64,000 bases of DNA from an uncultured bacterium (GTDB taxonomy: Bacteria; Sysuimicrobiota; Sysuimicrobiia; Sysuimicrobiales; Sysuimicrobiaceae). This document shows positions 34,058 through 43,182 of the stretch, in pieces. The position numbers and the translations under genes were made by a program. Within the stretch, counting starts at the first letter, position 1, and the number at the start of each line of letters is the position of its first letter. The stretch lies in contig CALIMJ010000010.1 of assembly GCA_938028835.1 (NCBI GenBank), forward strand, positions 1 to 64,000. The letters are read 5' to 3'. Below the pieces are notes generated by a model that was not told where the DNA came from, did no database searches, and saw nothing but the letters and a program-made list of their open reading frames with translations.

Positions 34058-35299
34058 TCAGAACAGGCTCATCTGGGCGCCCTCGGCCGTGGCTGCCGGT
34101 GCCTGCTTCGGGCTGTCCTCGAACAGGTGGATCCGCCCGAACTCGCCGTCATACCCGGGCTCGATGTACACCCTCCCCTCCCTCATCCGGCGGATCCCCT
34201 CCACCACCCTGGGGTGGGTGGCCCGCTCCAGCTCGTCCAGCGGCACCTCCTCCAGGACGCGCAATTCGTCCCCGAACCGGGCCACCAGCTTCAGGTACTC
34301 GTCGCGGACCCGTGCGGTACCCACCCCCTGGTCCAGGGCCTCCGCCAGGATCTCGTCTAGGGGGATCAGGTTCCGGTAGCCGGGCCGGCCGGGAGGCCGG
34401 ACCCCCTCCGCTCGGTCGGCCAGGGACTCCACTCGGTGCAGGACCCCCACCGTCACCGGCCGGCCGCAGCGCGGGCAGCGTCCCCCGTGCTGCCGGGTCA
34501 CGCGGGGCGGCCAGCGGATCCCGCAGGCCCGGTGCCCGTCGTAGTGGTACTTGCCCTCCTCGGGGAAGAACTCGATGGTGTAAGCGACGCGGCCGGTCCG
34601 CAGCGCCTCCACGACGGCCGAGTAGGACCGGTCACAGTCCAGGACGGTCGCCTCCCTTCCCAACTTGGACGGGGAGTGGGCGTCGCTGAAGGACACCAGG
34701 GTGACGCGGTCCAGGAAGCTGCACCGCCAGTTCATGGGCGGGTCGCTGCTGAGCCCGGTCTCGATGGCCCGGATGTGGGGCAGCTGGTCGCCGAAGCAGC
34801 TCTCCAGGTCGTCGAAGCCCGACTGGGATCCGAACACGGAGAACCACGGGGTCCACGCGTGGGCGGGGATCACCAGGCAGTCCGGCGAGAGCTCCATCAC
34901 GTACTCCACCAGCTTGGCGCAGGACACCGTCAGGGTCGGGCGGCCATCCGCCATCAGGTTGCCGAAGCGCCCCAGGACCGCCGCGATCCGCTCGCACACC
35001 TCGAAGGACGGGCTCAGCAGGATGCTGTGGACCTTCCGCAGCCGGCCGTCCTGGCTGTACACGTTGCTGACCTCCGCGGTGAGCAAAAACCGCGTCTCCC
35101 CGTAGCGGTACAGGCCGGGTTCTGCGGGCTCCAGCTTGGCCCGGAGCTCCCGCAGCCACACCGGGTGGGTGAAGTCACCCGTGCCCACCACATGGATGCC
35201 CTTCCGCCGCGCCCACACGCTGAGGTTCTCTACGTCCATGTCACGGCTGGTGGCGCGGCTGTACCGGGAGTGCAGGTGCAGGTCACACACCAGCCTCAT
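34058..35299 (-). CDS. Endonuclease Q (PHP-domain repair nuclease) with C-terminal clamp motif
   Basis: A 413-residue PHP-family protein. Metal residues lie in CDLHLHSRYSRATSRDMD, GTGDFTHPVW, AHAWTPWFSVFGS and SFSDAHSPSKLGRE; a zinc element follows (ACGIRW, then GGRCPRCGRP), matching EndoQ, which nicks 5' of deaminated bases such as uracil and hypoxanthine in archaea and some bacteria. The last five residues are QMSLF, the form of a bacterial sliding-clamp binding pentapeptide (QLxLF) and analogous to the archaeal PIP box. ATG 35299 overlaps the MBL-hydrolase stop (ATGA). Deaminated-base repair suits a hot environment. Confidence 0.85.
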   Translation of the reverse strand: MRLVCDLHLHSRYSRATSRDMDVENLSVWARRKGIHVVGTGDFTHPVWLRELRAKLEPAEPGLYRYGETRFLLTAEVSNVYSQDGRLRKVHSILLSPSFEVCERIAAVLGRFGNLMADGRPTLTVSCAKLVEYVMELSPDCLVIPAHAWTPWFSVFGSQSGFDDLESCFGDQLPHIRAIETGLSSDPPMNWRCSFLDRVTLVSFSDAHSPSKLGREATVLDCDRSYSAVVEALRTGRVAYTIEFFPEEGKYHYDGHRACGIRWPPRVTRQHGGRCPRCGRPVTVGVLHRVESLADRAEGVRPPGRPGYRNLIPLDEILAEALDQGVGTARVRDEYLKLVARFGDELRVLEEVPLDELERATHPRVVEGIRRMREGRVYIEPGYDGEFGRIHLFEDSPKQAPAATAEGAQMSLF

Positions 35300-36156
35300 G
35301 CGCGGCCTCCCCGGGCCGGGCGCAGCAACCACTCCCGCACCCGGGCGTAGGTGACCGGCAGGGCGGAGGTCAGCCCGTAGCCGGGGAAGCGGGCCTGCAG
35401 CTCCCCGGTCACCTCCGCCTCCCCCTTTCCCGCAGCCAGCCCCTGCCGGACCACCTCCTCCACCGCGTCGTGGTAAGCGGCCTGCGCCTGTAACACCTCC
35501 GGCCCTCCCGGGAGTCCGTGTCCGGGAACGAACACCTCCGCGTCCAGGGACCGCAAGGCCTCCAGGCCACGCCGTACGCCGGCCAGGTCCGCGTCCTGGT
35601 AGTTGAAGTGGTAGCGGTGGAAGACCAGGTCTCCGCACACGGCCACGGCCGCGTCGGGCAGGTACACGAAGGCGTCCCCGGGCGTGTGGCCATGTCCGGG
35701 ATGCCACACCTCCACCTCCACGCCCAGGTGGACCCCGATCCCCTGGTCGAACGTGAGGGAGGGCAGCACCAGCACCACCTCCGACAGGAGTTCCGCGGCC
35801 TCCGCCTGACCCCGTCGGGCCGCCAGCTGGCCGGGGTGGTCTGCGGCCATCCGCTCCCGGCAAGCCCGGTGCGCGACCAGCAGCGCGCCCTGCCGCACGA
35901 AGTGCACCGCTCCCCACGTGTGATCCGCGTGGTGGTGGGTGAGCACCACCAGCCGCACGGGCCGGTCTGTCTTCTGCCGCAGCGCCGCCTCCACACGCCG
36001 CGCGTGGGCGGGCGACAGCAGGGTGTCGATGAGGACCACCCCCGCGTCGGCCACCACGGCCACACAGTTGGCACCGTAGCTAGCGGCCGGCCCGTCCCCG
36101 TCGAACCCCCATACCCACACGTTGTCCCTGACCTGAACTTCCCGTAGCTCACTCAT
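35296..36156 (-). CDS. Metallo-beta-lactamase-fold hydrolase
   Basis: A 286-residue MBL hydrolase with the di-zinc motif LTHHHADHTWGAV (H-x-H-x-D-H) near 72-84, further ligands in HPGHGHTPGD and CGDLVF, and the VPGHG segment. The layout is that of a glyoxalase II/quinoprotein-relay-type hydrolase; the substrate is not evident. The start ATG 36156 follows AAGGGGT. It is the first gene of the MBL-EndoQ-rlmI unit and divergent from the second HtrA gene. Confidence 0.85.
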   Translation of the reverse strand: MSELREVQVRDNVWVWGFDGDGPAASYGANCVAVVADAGVVLIDTLLSPAHARRVEAALRQKTDRPVRLVVLTHHHADHTWGAVHFVRQGALLVAHRACRERMAADHPGQLAARRGQAEAAELLSEVVLVLPSLTFDQGIGVHLGVEVEVWHPGHGHTPGDAFVYLPDAAVAVCGDLVFHRYHFNYQDADLAGVRRGLEALRSLDAEVFVPGHGLPGGPEVLQAQAAYHDAVEEVVRQGLAAGKGEAEVTGELQARFPGYGLTSALPVTYARVREWLLRPARGGRA

Positions 36157-36280
36157 ACCCCTTGGTATTCGCGGCCCGCCCCCGCCCTCCCCTTTCCCCG
36201 GCACGTGCTGAGGTTTTTCGGGCCCGCTGCCTGCCCGGCGCCTCGGGAATGATCCCCACACACCGGACGTTTGACCAGGC

Positions 36281-37264
36281 ATGAACCCCAAGCCTGCCGA
36301 CCCCGAGCCGCAGGACGGAGAGCTGCTGGACGCGTACTCCCAGGCGGTGGTCCGGGCCGTGGAGCGCGTGGGTCCCGCGGTGGTGAGCGTGGCTTCCGGA
36401 CCCGCGCGCTCTGGGACGCCGCACGGTGCGGCCAGCGGGGTGGTGCTGGCTCCGGATGGGTACGTGCTCACCAACCACCACGTGGTGCAGGCGGCGCCCC
36501 GCCTCGCGGTGCGCCTGCCCGACGGACGCACGCTGCCGGCTGCGCGGGTTGGCGAAGACCCCCACACCGATCTGGCGCTCCTGCGGATCCCCGAGGGCGG
36601 CCTCCCCGCGGCGGAGCTGGGAGACTCCAGCCGGCTGCGGGTGGGCCAGCTGGTGGTGGCCATCGGGAACCCTCTGGGGTTCGCGGCCACGGTGACCGCC
36701 GGGGTGGTCAGCGCCCTGGACCGAACCCTGTACAGCCAGACCGGCCGGCTCATCGACAACATCATCCAGACGGACGCGGCCCTCAACCCCGGCAACTCCG
36801 GCGGGCCCCTGGCGGACGCCTGGGGCCGGGTGGTAGGCATCAACACCGCGGTCATCGCGGGCGCCCAAGGCCTGTGCTTTGCCATCCCCGTCAACACCGC
36901 GCGCTGGGTGGCTGGTCAGCTGCTCCAGTACGGCCGGGTGCGGCGCGCTTACCTGGGGGTGGCTGCCGAACCCGTCCGGGTGGAGCGCCGCCTGGCTTTG
37001 GAGTACCGGCTGGACTCCGAGCGGTCGGCTCGGGTGGTGCAGGTGGAGCCGGGTTCGGCGGCGGACCGTGCGGGCCTGCGCCCGGGGGACGTGGTGGTGC
37101 GGGCGTCGGGCCGGGCGGTGCGCGGACCGGAGGACCTTCAGCTGGCCACGGGCCAGCACCCCCCGGGCCAGCCTATGGAGCTGTGGGTCCTGCGCGGACC
37201 GCGGATGCTCCGGCTGGAAGCCGTCCCCACAGAGCTGCCGGACCGCGGCGTACAATCAGGCTAG
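36281..37264 (+). CDS. HtrA-type serine protease with PDZ domain, no signal peptide seen
   Basis: A 327-residue S1C protease: catalytic His in VLTNHHVVQ, Asp in DPHTDLALLRI, Ser in LNPGNSGGPL, followed by one PDZ domain (SAADRAGLRPGDVVVRASGRAV). Unlike the other HtrA at 21.4 kb there is no hydrophobic N-terminus, so it may act inside the cell or use another start. The ATG at 36281 has no ribosome site; the true start may be downstream. A TACAAT element lies in its last codons and drives the next gene. Confidence 0.88.
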   Translation: MNPKPADPEPQDGELLDAYSQAVVRAVERVGPAVVSVASGPARSGTPHGAASGVVLAPDGYVLTNHHVVQAAPRLAVRLPDGRTLPAARVGEDPHTDLALLRIPEGGLPAAELGDSSRLRVGQLVVAIGNPLGFAATVTAGVVSALDRTLYSQTGRLIDNIIQTDAALNPGNSGGPLADAWGRVVGINTAVIAGAQGLCFAIPVNTARWVAGQLLQYGRVRRAYLGVAAEPVRVERRLALEYRLDSERSARVVQVEPGSAADRAGLRPGDVVVRASGRAVRGPEDLQLATGQHPPGQPMELWVLRGPRMLRLEAVPTELPDRGVQSG

Positions 37265-37267
37265 ACC

Positions 37268-37789
37268 ATGCCCCAAGGAAGGGTCCCCTGTCACACCAAC
37301 GCGGTGGTGTCACTGCGGGCTGCGCTCCTCGTCGCGGCCCTGCTGCTGTGGGCGACCTCCTCCACCGCAGGGCCCGTGTTCAAGAGGGGCACGGTGACCC
37401 TGGAGGACGGGCCGCGGCGGGTCACCCTCGACGTGGAGGTGGCGGACACCGTCACCACCCGTGCCCGCGGCCTCATGTACCGCACCTGGCTCCCGGAGTA
37501 CGCCGGTATGCTGTTCCTGTTCGAGTCGCCCCAGAGGCTGGCGTTCTGGATGAAGAACACGTGGATCCCTCTTTCCATCGCCTTCATCGACAGCGCCTGG
37601 CGCATCGTCGACATCCAGGACATGAACCCGCCGGCCCCCGGCGGCGAAATCCCGATCCACCTGTCCCGGCACGAGGCGCAGTACGCCCTGGAGGTGAACC
37701 AGGGCTTCTTCGCCCGGCACGGGATCGGCGTGGGTGCGCGGGTGGTGTACCGGCCACGGTCTGCCAGGCTGCCTTCCGCCGCGCGGTGA
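37268..37789 (+). CDS. DUF192 family secreted protein
   Basis: A 173-residue protein with a signal peptide (SLRAALLVAALLLWATSSTA) and a DUF192 domain: TRARGLMYRTWLPEYAGMLF, then FWMKNTWIPLSIAFID and a QYALEVNQGFFARHGI ending. The fold is known, the function not. The ATG lies 11 nt after a TACAAT -10 element at 37251-37256, so its mRNA is nearly leaderless, although it may also be read through from htrA, which ends 3 nt before. Confidence 0.82.
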   Translation: MPQGRVPCHTNAVVSLRAALLVAALLLWATSSTAGPVFKRGTVTLEDGPRRVTLDVEVADTVTTRARGLMYRTWLPEYAGMLFLFESPQRLAFWMKNTWIPLSIAFIDSAWRIVDIQDMNPPAPGGEIPIHLSRHEAQYALEVNQGFFARHGIGVGARVVYRPRSARLPSAAR

Positions 37790-38247
37790 CCGGCTGCCCA
37801 GGGATCGCGGCCCGCCCTTTCACCGTCGGCCTGTGTGCCCTCCTCGCCGCTTGCGGGATCGCTCCGGCTCGCTCCCTCTGTCTGCCTCCGGACGGGCGGT
37901 TCGAGCTGTACTATGTCCACTCCGCTGAGCGCAGCCCGGTGGTGGAGCGGTACCGGGTGGACGCCAAGGGCCGCCTTTGGCTGGAAGGGATGCGCTTCCG
38001 CTCCCTGGGCTGGGGGCTCCCCGCGGAAGGGTTCGTGCGGCGCGCGGGGTGGTTTGAGACCACGGCGCCGCCGCGACGCCTGGACGAGTTCGTGCTGCGC
38101 GTGAGTCGGCTGGCCCGCCAGAAGCTGCGCGCGGGGGGCCGGGTGCTGGCCCTCTCCGCCTTGGCGCGGGACGGTGCGGCCCTGCGGGTGGAGGCGGCGT
38201 CCACTCCGGGCTGCCCCCGGCTGCTGGTCCTTCGGGACGTGCCCTGA
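37786..38247 (+). CDS. DUF1850 family protein (putative lipoprotein)
   Basis: A 153-residue protein with a lipoprotein-like leader (VGLCALLAACGIAPA, cleavage before Cys) and the DUF1850 core: FELYYVHSAERSPVVERYRV and GLPAEGFVRRAGWFE. DUF1850 genes usually neighbour TAXI/TRAP transporter genes; none is here. GTG 37786 overlaps the DUF192 stop (GTGA). Confidence 0.7.
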   Translation: MTGCPGIAARPFTVGLCALLAACGIAPARSLCLPPDGRFELYYVHSAERSPVVERYRVDAKGRLWLEGMRFRSLGWGLPAEGFVRRAGWFETTAPPRRLDEFVLRVSRLARQKLRAGGRVLALSALARDGAALRVEAASTPGCPRLLVLRDVP

Positions 38248-38356
38248 CCCGCCGTCCGGTACCCTCGCGGTTCGGGTCCCGTTGGTCTAGGATAGCTAGT
38301 CGGGCCAGTCAGAAAGCCCAACCTTACGACCACCTGCGCAGGGTCAAGGAGGAACC

Positions 38357-40684
38357 ATGTCGGAGGCGAAGATTGTCCTGCCGGCTTTCTCCAGCAGGGA
38401 GACGACGCTCCTCTGGTTGGTCCTGGGGTCCGCGCTCCTCGCGCTCGTGTACGGCTGGATGCTGCGGCGTCGGGTGCTCCGGAAGGACCCGGGGCCGGAG
38501 GCCATGGTGGCGGTGGCGCGGGCCATCCAGGAGGGCGCCCACGCGTATTTAGCCCGCCAGGCGCGCACCATGGGATGGTTCGTGCTGGTGCTGGCCCTCG
38601 CCCTGTACGCGCTGTATACGCCCCTGTACCGGGACCAGCCCGAGCTCGCCCTAGGGGTGGCCGCGGCCTTTCTCATGGGTTGCCTCGCGTCGTACGGCGC
38701 AGGCTATGTGGGGATGACTTCCGCGGTGCAAGGCAACGTACGCGTCGCCAACGCCGCCCGCAGGTCCTTCAAGGAGGCGCTGGAAGTGGCGTTCCAGGCC
38801 GGCACGGTGTCGGGCATGTTCACCGTGGGGCTGGGCCTGCTCGGCGCGGTGGTCATCTTCCTCCTGTTCCGCGAGCACGCCATGCGGGTGCTGGTGGGTT
38901 TCGGCTTCGGGGGCTCGCTGGTGGCGGCCTTCATGCGGGTCGGGGGAGGTATCTATACCAAGGCCGCGGACGTGGGCGCAGACCTGGTGGGGAAGGTGGA
39001 GGCCGGCATTCCCGAGGACGACCCGCGGAACGCGGCCGTGATCGCGGACAACGTGGGGGACAACGTGGGCGACTGCGCGGGCATGGCCGCGGACGTGTTC
39101 GAGTCGTACGAGGTAACCCTGGTGGCCGCCATGCTCCTCGGGGCTGCCACCCTGCTGGAGCCCACGTTCCGCGCGCGGTTCCCTGACGAAGGGGCGGCCC
39201 AGGCCTTCGCCCTCAAGCTGGTCATCTTCCCCCTGCTGGTTCGCGCGGTAGGCGTGCTCGCCTCGGTGGTGGGCACGTGGGTGGTGTGCGGCCCCCACGA
39301 GGCCCTGGGCGACCCCATGAAGCCCATCAGCCGCGGGTTCTGGACCGCGGCGGCGGTGGCCACGGTCGGGTTCGGGCTCGTTTCGTGGTGGTACCTCCGC
39401 GACGGCCGGTACTTCCTGGCCACCTTCACCGGCATCCTCCTCGCGGTGGTGATCGAGCGTATCACGGACCACTATACCCACACGGACCGGCCGCCCGTGA
39501 CGGAGATCGCCTACTCCAGCAAGACGGGGTCGGCCACCCTCCTCCTCACCGGGATGGGATTGGGGATGGAGTCCAGCGTGTGGTCCGTCGCGGCCATCGG
39601 CGCCACCATCCTCAGCTCCTTTGCCATCTTCGGGGGAGACCCGGCCCTATCCGCCTACGGGATCGCCCTAGCGGGGTTGGGCCTGCTGACCACCACGGGT
39701 TTCATCCTGGCGGAGGACACCTACGGGCCCATCGTGGACAACGCCAACGGCATCTTCGAGATGTCCGGGGTGGAGCGCCGGGACAGCCTAGCGGGCCGCG
39801 TGGTGGCGCGGCTGGACCAGGTGGGCAACACCACGAAGGCGCTCACGAAGGGGTTCGCCATCGCCACCGCGGTGGTAGCCGCCACCGCCCTCTTTCGGTC
39901 CTACTTAGGCGAGGCGCAACTGTTCCCAGACCCCCAAAGGCTCTCCCGGGCCCTCGCCGCGGGAGGCCACGCCCTGCTGGATGCTCTCGAGGGTGTCGGC
40001 ATCCAGGTGAACCTGCCCCTGGTGTTCGTGGGCCTACTGGTAGGCGGCGCGGTGCCCTTCCTGGTGTCGGCCTTCCTGATCCGCGGGGTGGGCCGGTCCG
40101 CCTTCCACGTGGTGGAGGAGGTCCGGCGCCAGTTCCGCGAGATCCCGGGCCTGTTGGAGGGCCGGGCCCGCCCCGACTACTCCCGGTGCGTGGACATCGT
40201 CACCGCCGCCGCGCAGCGGGAGCTACTGCCTCCCGCCCTGGTCGCCATCGCGGCACCGGTGCTGGTGGGCTTCTCCCTCGGGACCGCGGCCCTGGGCGGC
40301 TACCTGGCCGGGGCCATCCTGAGCGCGCAGCTGCTGGCGGTGTTCATGGCCAACACCGGCGGGGCATGGGACAACGCCAAGAAGAAGGTGGAGGACGGCT
40401 ACCTGGGCGGCAAGGGGACGGACGCGCACAAGGCCGCGGTGGTGGGCGACACCGTGGGCGACCCGCTGAAGGACACCGCGGGGCCTGCCCTCAACCCCAT
40501 CATCAAGGTGATGAACCTGGTCGCGTTGCTCCTGGCGCCGATCCTGGTGCGGCCCCTGCCGGTGTCCGTGGAGGTGGCGGTGAGCGTCGCCGCGCTGGCG
40601 GTGATCGCGCTCGCGGTGTGGATGAGCAAGCGCGGAACCCTGGGCGAGACGCAGGCGGCCGGGGTCGCCCCCGTCGTCCGCTAG
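38357..40684 (+). CDS. hppA: Membrane-bound proton-translocating pyrophosphatase, K+-independent type
   Basis: A 775-residue, ~16-helix membrane pump that hydrolyses pyrophosphate to drive H+ export. Substrate motif GIYTKAADVGADLVGKVE and the acidic motifs DNVGDNVGDCAGMAADVFESY and GDTVGDPLKDTAGPALNP are intact. The segment GNTTKALTKGFAI carries lysine at the position where K+-dependent pumps have alanine, so it is the K+-independent proton type. It has a classical AAGGAGG ribosome site before ATG 38357. It conserves energy from biosynthetic pyrophosphate, common in thermophiles and energy-limited bacteria. Confidence 0.95.
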   Translation: MSEAKIVLPAFSSRETTLLWLVLGSALLALVYGWMLRRRVLRKDPGPEAMVAVARAIQEGAHAYLARQARTMGWFVLVLALALYALYTPLYRDQPELALGVAAAFLMGCLASYGAGYVGMTSAVQGNVRVANAARRSFKEALEVAFQAGTVSGMFTVGLGLLGAVVIFLLFREHAMRVLVGFGFGGSLVAAFMRVGGGIYTKAADVGADLVGKVEAGIPEDDPRNAAVIADNVGDNVGDCAGMAADVFESYEVTLVAAMLLGAATLLEPTFRARFPDEGAAQAFALKLVIFPLLVRAVGVLASVVGTWVVCGPHEALGDPMKPISRGFWTAAAVATVGFGLVSWWYLRDGRYFLATFTGILLAVVIERITDHYTHTDRPPVTEIAYSSKTGSATLLLTGMGLGMESSVWSVAAIGATILSSFAIFGGDPALSAYGIALAGLGLLTTTGFILAEDTYGPIVDNANGIFEMSGVERRDSLAGRVVARLDQVGNTTKALTKGFAIATAVVAATALFRSYLGEAQLFPDPQRLSRALAAGGHALLDALEGVGIQVNLPLVFVGLLVGGAVPFLVSAFLIRGVGRSAFHVVEEVRRQFREIPGLLEGRARPDYSRCVDIVTAAAQRELLPPALVAIAAPVLVGFSLGTAALGGYLAGAILSAQLLAVFMANTGGAWDNAKKKVEDGYLGGKGTDAHKAAVVGDTVGDPLKDTAGPALNPIIKVMNLVALLLAPILVRPLPVSVEVAVSVAALAVIALAVWMSKRGTLGETQAAGVAPVVR

Positions 40685-40700
40685 ACGCGCGTCCACAGAA

Positions 40701-41414
40701 ATGGGGACCCGCCGCTTCCCGCTGGGCCAACTGGCCGGGTGGCGCGCGGCAACGGGAGCTGCTAGGCTGTTCGCTGTGCGGACCCCGGTGGGAGTGTCGG
40801 CCCGTCACAACTCCGGACGTCTCCTGGGTGGGATCACGGCCGCGGCCCTGTGGCTGAGCGCCCTCGCCGTCACAGGCCACGCCCAGCTCCTCGCCACCGG
40901 CCGCTTCGCGGTGATCCCCGAGGACTCCCGGGTGGAGCTGTTCGTGCGGGATAACGTGGGCGGGTTTCGGGTCCGCGCGCAGCAGTTCGAAGGGACCGCG
41001 GTGGTGCGCCAGACGGGCGAGCGGAGCTTCGTGGCCGACCTGGAGCTGACCGTGGCGGCGCGGTCGGTGACCACGGGCTTGGCCCTGCGGGACGTCCAGA
41101 TGCACCGCGACCAGCTCCTCACCGAGCAGTACCCCACCATCAGTTTCCAGGGGATGGTGACGACGGACGCCGCGCGGGTCATCGGCACGTTCCCGGCGAT
41201 GGCCCATGGCCGCCTCACCCTACGGGGCGTGACCCGGCAGGTCTCCGCACCGGTACAGGTCACCCCCTTGCCGGACGGGTTCCGGGGCCGCGCGGAGTTC
41301 GAGCTGCGCATGTCCGACTACGGCATGCCCGTCCCTCGCTTCCTGTTCTTCGTGGCCGAGGACCTCGTCAGGGTCACGGTGGAGCTCCGCCTGCGCGCCG
41401 CCAACCGTTCGTAG
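40701..41414 (+). CDS. YceI-family secreted protein
   Basis: A YceI lipocalin-like domain: GRFAVIPEDSRVELFVRDNV, ADLELTVAARSVTTG, QLLTEQYPTISFQG and LTLRGVTRQVSAPVQV. YceI proteins bind isoprenoid-type lipids. A signal peptide (GGITAAALWLSALAVTGHA) begins about residue 43 of the longest frame, so the true start is probably a GTG near 40776 or slightly later; the ATG 40701 has no ribosome site. Confidence 0.82.
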   Translation: MGTRRFPLGQLAGWRAATGAARLFAVRTPVGVSARHNSGRLLGGITAAALWLSALAVTGHAQLLATGRFAVIPEDSRVELFVRDNVGGFRVRAQQFEGTAVVRQTGERSFVADLELTVAARSVTTGLALRDVQMHRDQLLTEQYPTISFQGMVTTDAARVIGTFPAMAHGRLTLRGVTRQVSAPVQVTPLPDGFRGRAEFELRMSDYGMPVPRFLFFVAEDLVRVTVELRLRAANRS

Positions 41415-41496
41415 CCCCAGCGGACCACGCGAGCCCCACGGCCTTCCCGCGCGCAGCCGCGGTAAAGTGGGCTTGGGTGCGGTCTGGGGGAAAACG

Positions 41497-42597
41497 GTGG
41501 CGGAGGAACTCCGGCGGCTGAGCATCCGGGAGGCCCAGCAGACTCCCCTGGCCCGGGTCCTGCAGGAGATGACCCGGGAGGGGGAGCTGTACCGCCGTCT
41601 GGACGAGCACAAGGTGGAGTGCTTTGCCTGCGGTCACCGGTGCGTGATCTTCGAAGGGCTGTCGGGCATCTGCCGCGTCCGGTTCAACCGGGGCGGTCGG
41701 CTGTATGTGCCCTGGGGCTACGTGGGCGCCCTCCAGCTGGACCCCATCGAGAAGAAGCCCTTCTTCCACGCCTACCCGGGAGCTCGGGCCCTGAGCTTCG
41801 GCATGCTGGGCTGCGACCTGGCCTGCCCCTACTGCCAGAACTGGCGGATCAGCCAGACCCTGCGGGATCCGGTGGCCACCCGCCTCGCCGACTTCACCCC
41901 CATCACGCCCGAGGCGTTCGTCCAGCTGGCCCTACGCTCCGGGGCCCGGGTGCTGACCAGCACGTACAACGAGCCCCTCATCACCAGCGAGTGGGCGGTG
42001 GCCCTGTTCCGCGAGGGCCGACGGCACGGGCTGGTGGGAAGCTACGTGTCCAACGGCAACGCCACCCCGGAGGTGCTGGACTACATCCGCCCGTACGTGG
42101 ACCTATACAAGGTGGATCTGAAATCCATGCGGGAGAAGGGCTACCGGCTGCTGGGCGGCAGGCTGCAGACGGTCCTGGACACCCTCCGGTGGGCCCACGA
42201 CCGTGGCTTCTGGGTGGAGGTGGTCACCCTGGTGGTGCCGGGATTCAACGACGACGAGGCGGAGCTCCGCGACGCCGCTTCCTACATCGCCGGGGTGTCC
42301 CCGTTCATCCCCTGGCACCTGACGGCCTTCCACAGCGACTACCGGATGCTGGACACTCCCAGCACGCCCGCGGCGACGCTGCTCCGCGCGGCGCGGATCG
42401 GTCAGGAACAAGGACTCCGCTACGTGTATGTGGGGAACCTCCCCGGCCAGGTCGGACGCTACGAGAACACGTACTGCCACGGGTGCGGGGCGCTGTTGGT
42501 CGAGCGGCGGGGCTTCCGCGTCCTGCGGAACCGGCTGGCGTCCACCGCCGGCACGTGCCCGGACTGCGGTACCCGCATCCCGGGCGTGTGGGGGTGA
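41497..42597 (+). CDS. amrS: Radical SAM protein, AmrS-like (AmmeMemoRadiSam type)
   Basis: About 366 residues. The radical-SAM cluster motif is C-DLA-C-PY-C in GMLGCDLACPYCQNW (near 104-118). It has the extra N-terminal zinc motif CFACGHRCVIFEG with a later C, the TYNEPLITSEWA segment and a C-terminal YCHGCGA...CPDCG zinc pair, as in AmrS proteins. AmrS is part of the AmmeMemoRadiSam system with AMMECR1 and MEMO; neither partner is here, so its role is unknown. I prefer GTG 41497 with GGGGGA just upstream; a TAAAGT -10 element lies 30 nt upstream. The frame is open to GTG 41467. Confidence 0.85.
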   Translation: MAEELRRLSIREAQQTPLARVLQEMTREGELYRRLDEHKVECFACGHRCVIFEGLSGICRVRFNRGGRLYVPWGYVGALQLDPIEKKPFFHAYPGARALSFGMLGCDLACPYCQNWRISQTLRDPVATRLADFTPITPEAFVQLALRSGARVLTSTYNEPLITSEWAVALFREGRRHGLVGSYVSNGNATPEVLDYIRPYVDLYKVDLKSMREKGYRLLGGRLQTVLDTLRWAHDRGFWVEVVTLVVPGFNDDEAELRDAASYIAGVSPFIPWHLTAFHSDYRMLDTPSTPAATLLRAARIGQEQGLRYVYVGNLPGQVGRYENTYCHGCGALLVERRGFRVLRNRLASTAGTCPDCGTRIPGVWG

Positions 42598-42636
42598 CCC
42601 CCCCGTCCAGGACGCCGTCTCCGGGCTCGCGGGAAC

Positions 42637-43182
42637 TTACGGCGCGTACACGATCCGGCTGCCCTCCACGCGAGCGAACGGCGTCAGTCGGTGCGCGGAG
42701 CAACCCCGGTCCGTGATGTGCCGGACGTTCCACCCACGCACCAGGAAGGCGTCCGCCAGCAGCTGACGGTGGCACCGCCACGGCGTGGCCTCCGCGCACA
42801 TCAGCGCCATCCTCTCCCGAGACGCCAGCGCCTGTAGCTCCTCCAGGATCCGGTCGAACTCCGCGGTCAGCATGAAGTCCGCGTACGCGCGGAAGGCAGC
42901 CACCCGCCACCCGGTGTTGGGCGACCCCGCGGAGGGGCGCCGAAAGCCGCCGAGTTCCTCCCGCCAGACGTACTCGATCCCCTCCCGGGCGAGGGCGGGT
43001 TGCAGCTGGTCGTTCCGGAAATGGGGGAAGCGGCGGGACGTGGGCCAGCGCCGGATGTCCACCACCACCTGGATCCGGTGCACCCGCAGAAGCTCCAGGA
43101 ACTTCGCCAGGGCGCGGGTGGAGTGACCCACGGTGTGGATCGTCCGGGGGCCCTGGCACCCCGCCTCGCCCGGCTCCCTCAC
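42637..43182 (-). CDS. DUF488 domain protein
   Basis: A 181-residue DUF488 protein: TIHTVGHSTRALAKFLELL at the start, VVVDIRRWPTSRRFPHF, EYVWREELGGFRRP, and CAEATPWRCHRQLLAD near 145. The Cys-x-Glu-x-Cys/His pattern is conserved in the family, whose function is unknown. GTG 43182 overlaps the znuB stop (GTGA), so it is translated with the metal transporter. Confidence 0.85.
   Translation of the reverse strand: MREPGEAGCQGPRTIHTVGHSTRALAKFLELLRVHRIQVVVDIRRWPTSRRFPHFRNDQLQPALAREGIEYVWREELGGFRRPSAGSPNTGWRVAAFRAYADFMLTAEFDRILEELQALASRERMALMCAEATPWRCHRQLLADAFLVRGWNVRHITDRGCSAHRLTPFARVEGSRIVYAP

Noticed and set aside
36149-37255. Long minus-strand open frame opposite the second HtrA gene
   Set aside because: It is a mirror frame of the protease gene, rich in His/Arg/Pro, with no domain similarity; the plus-strand protein has all catalytic motifs.
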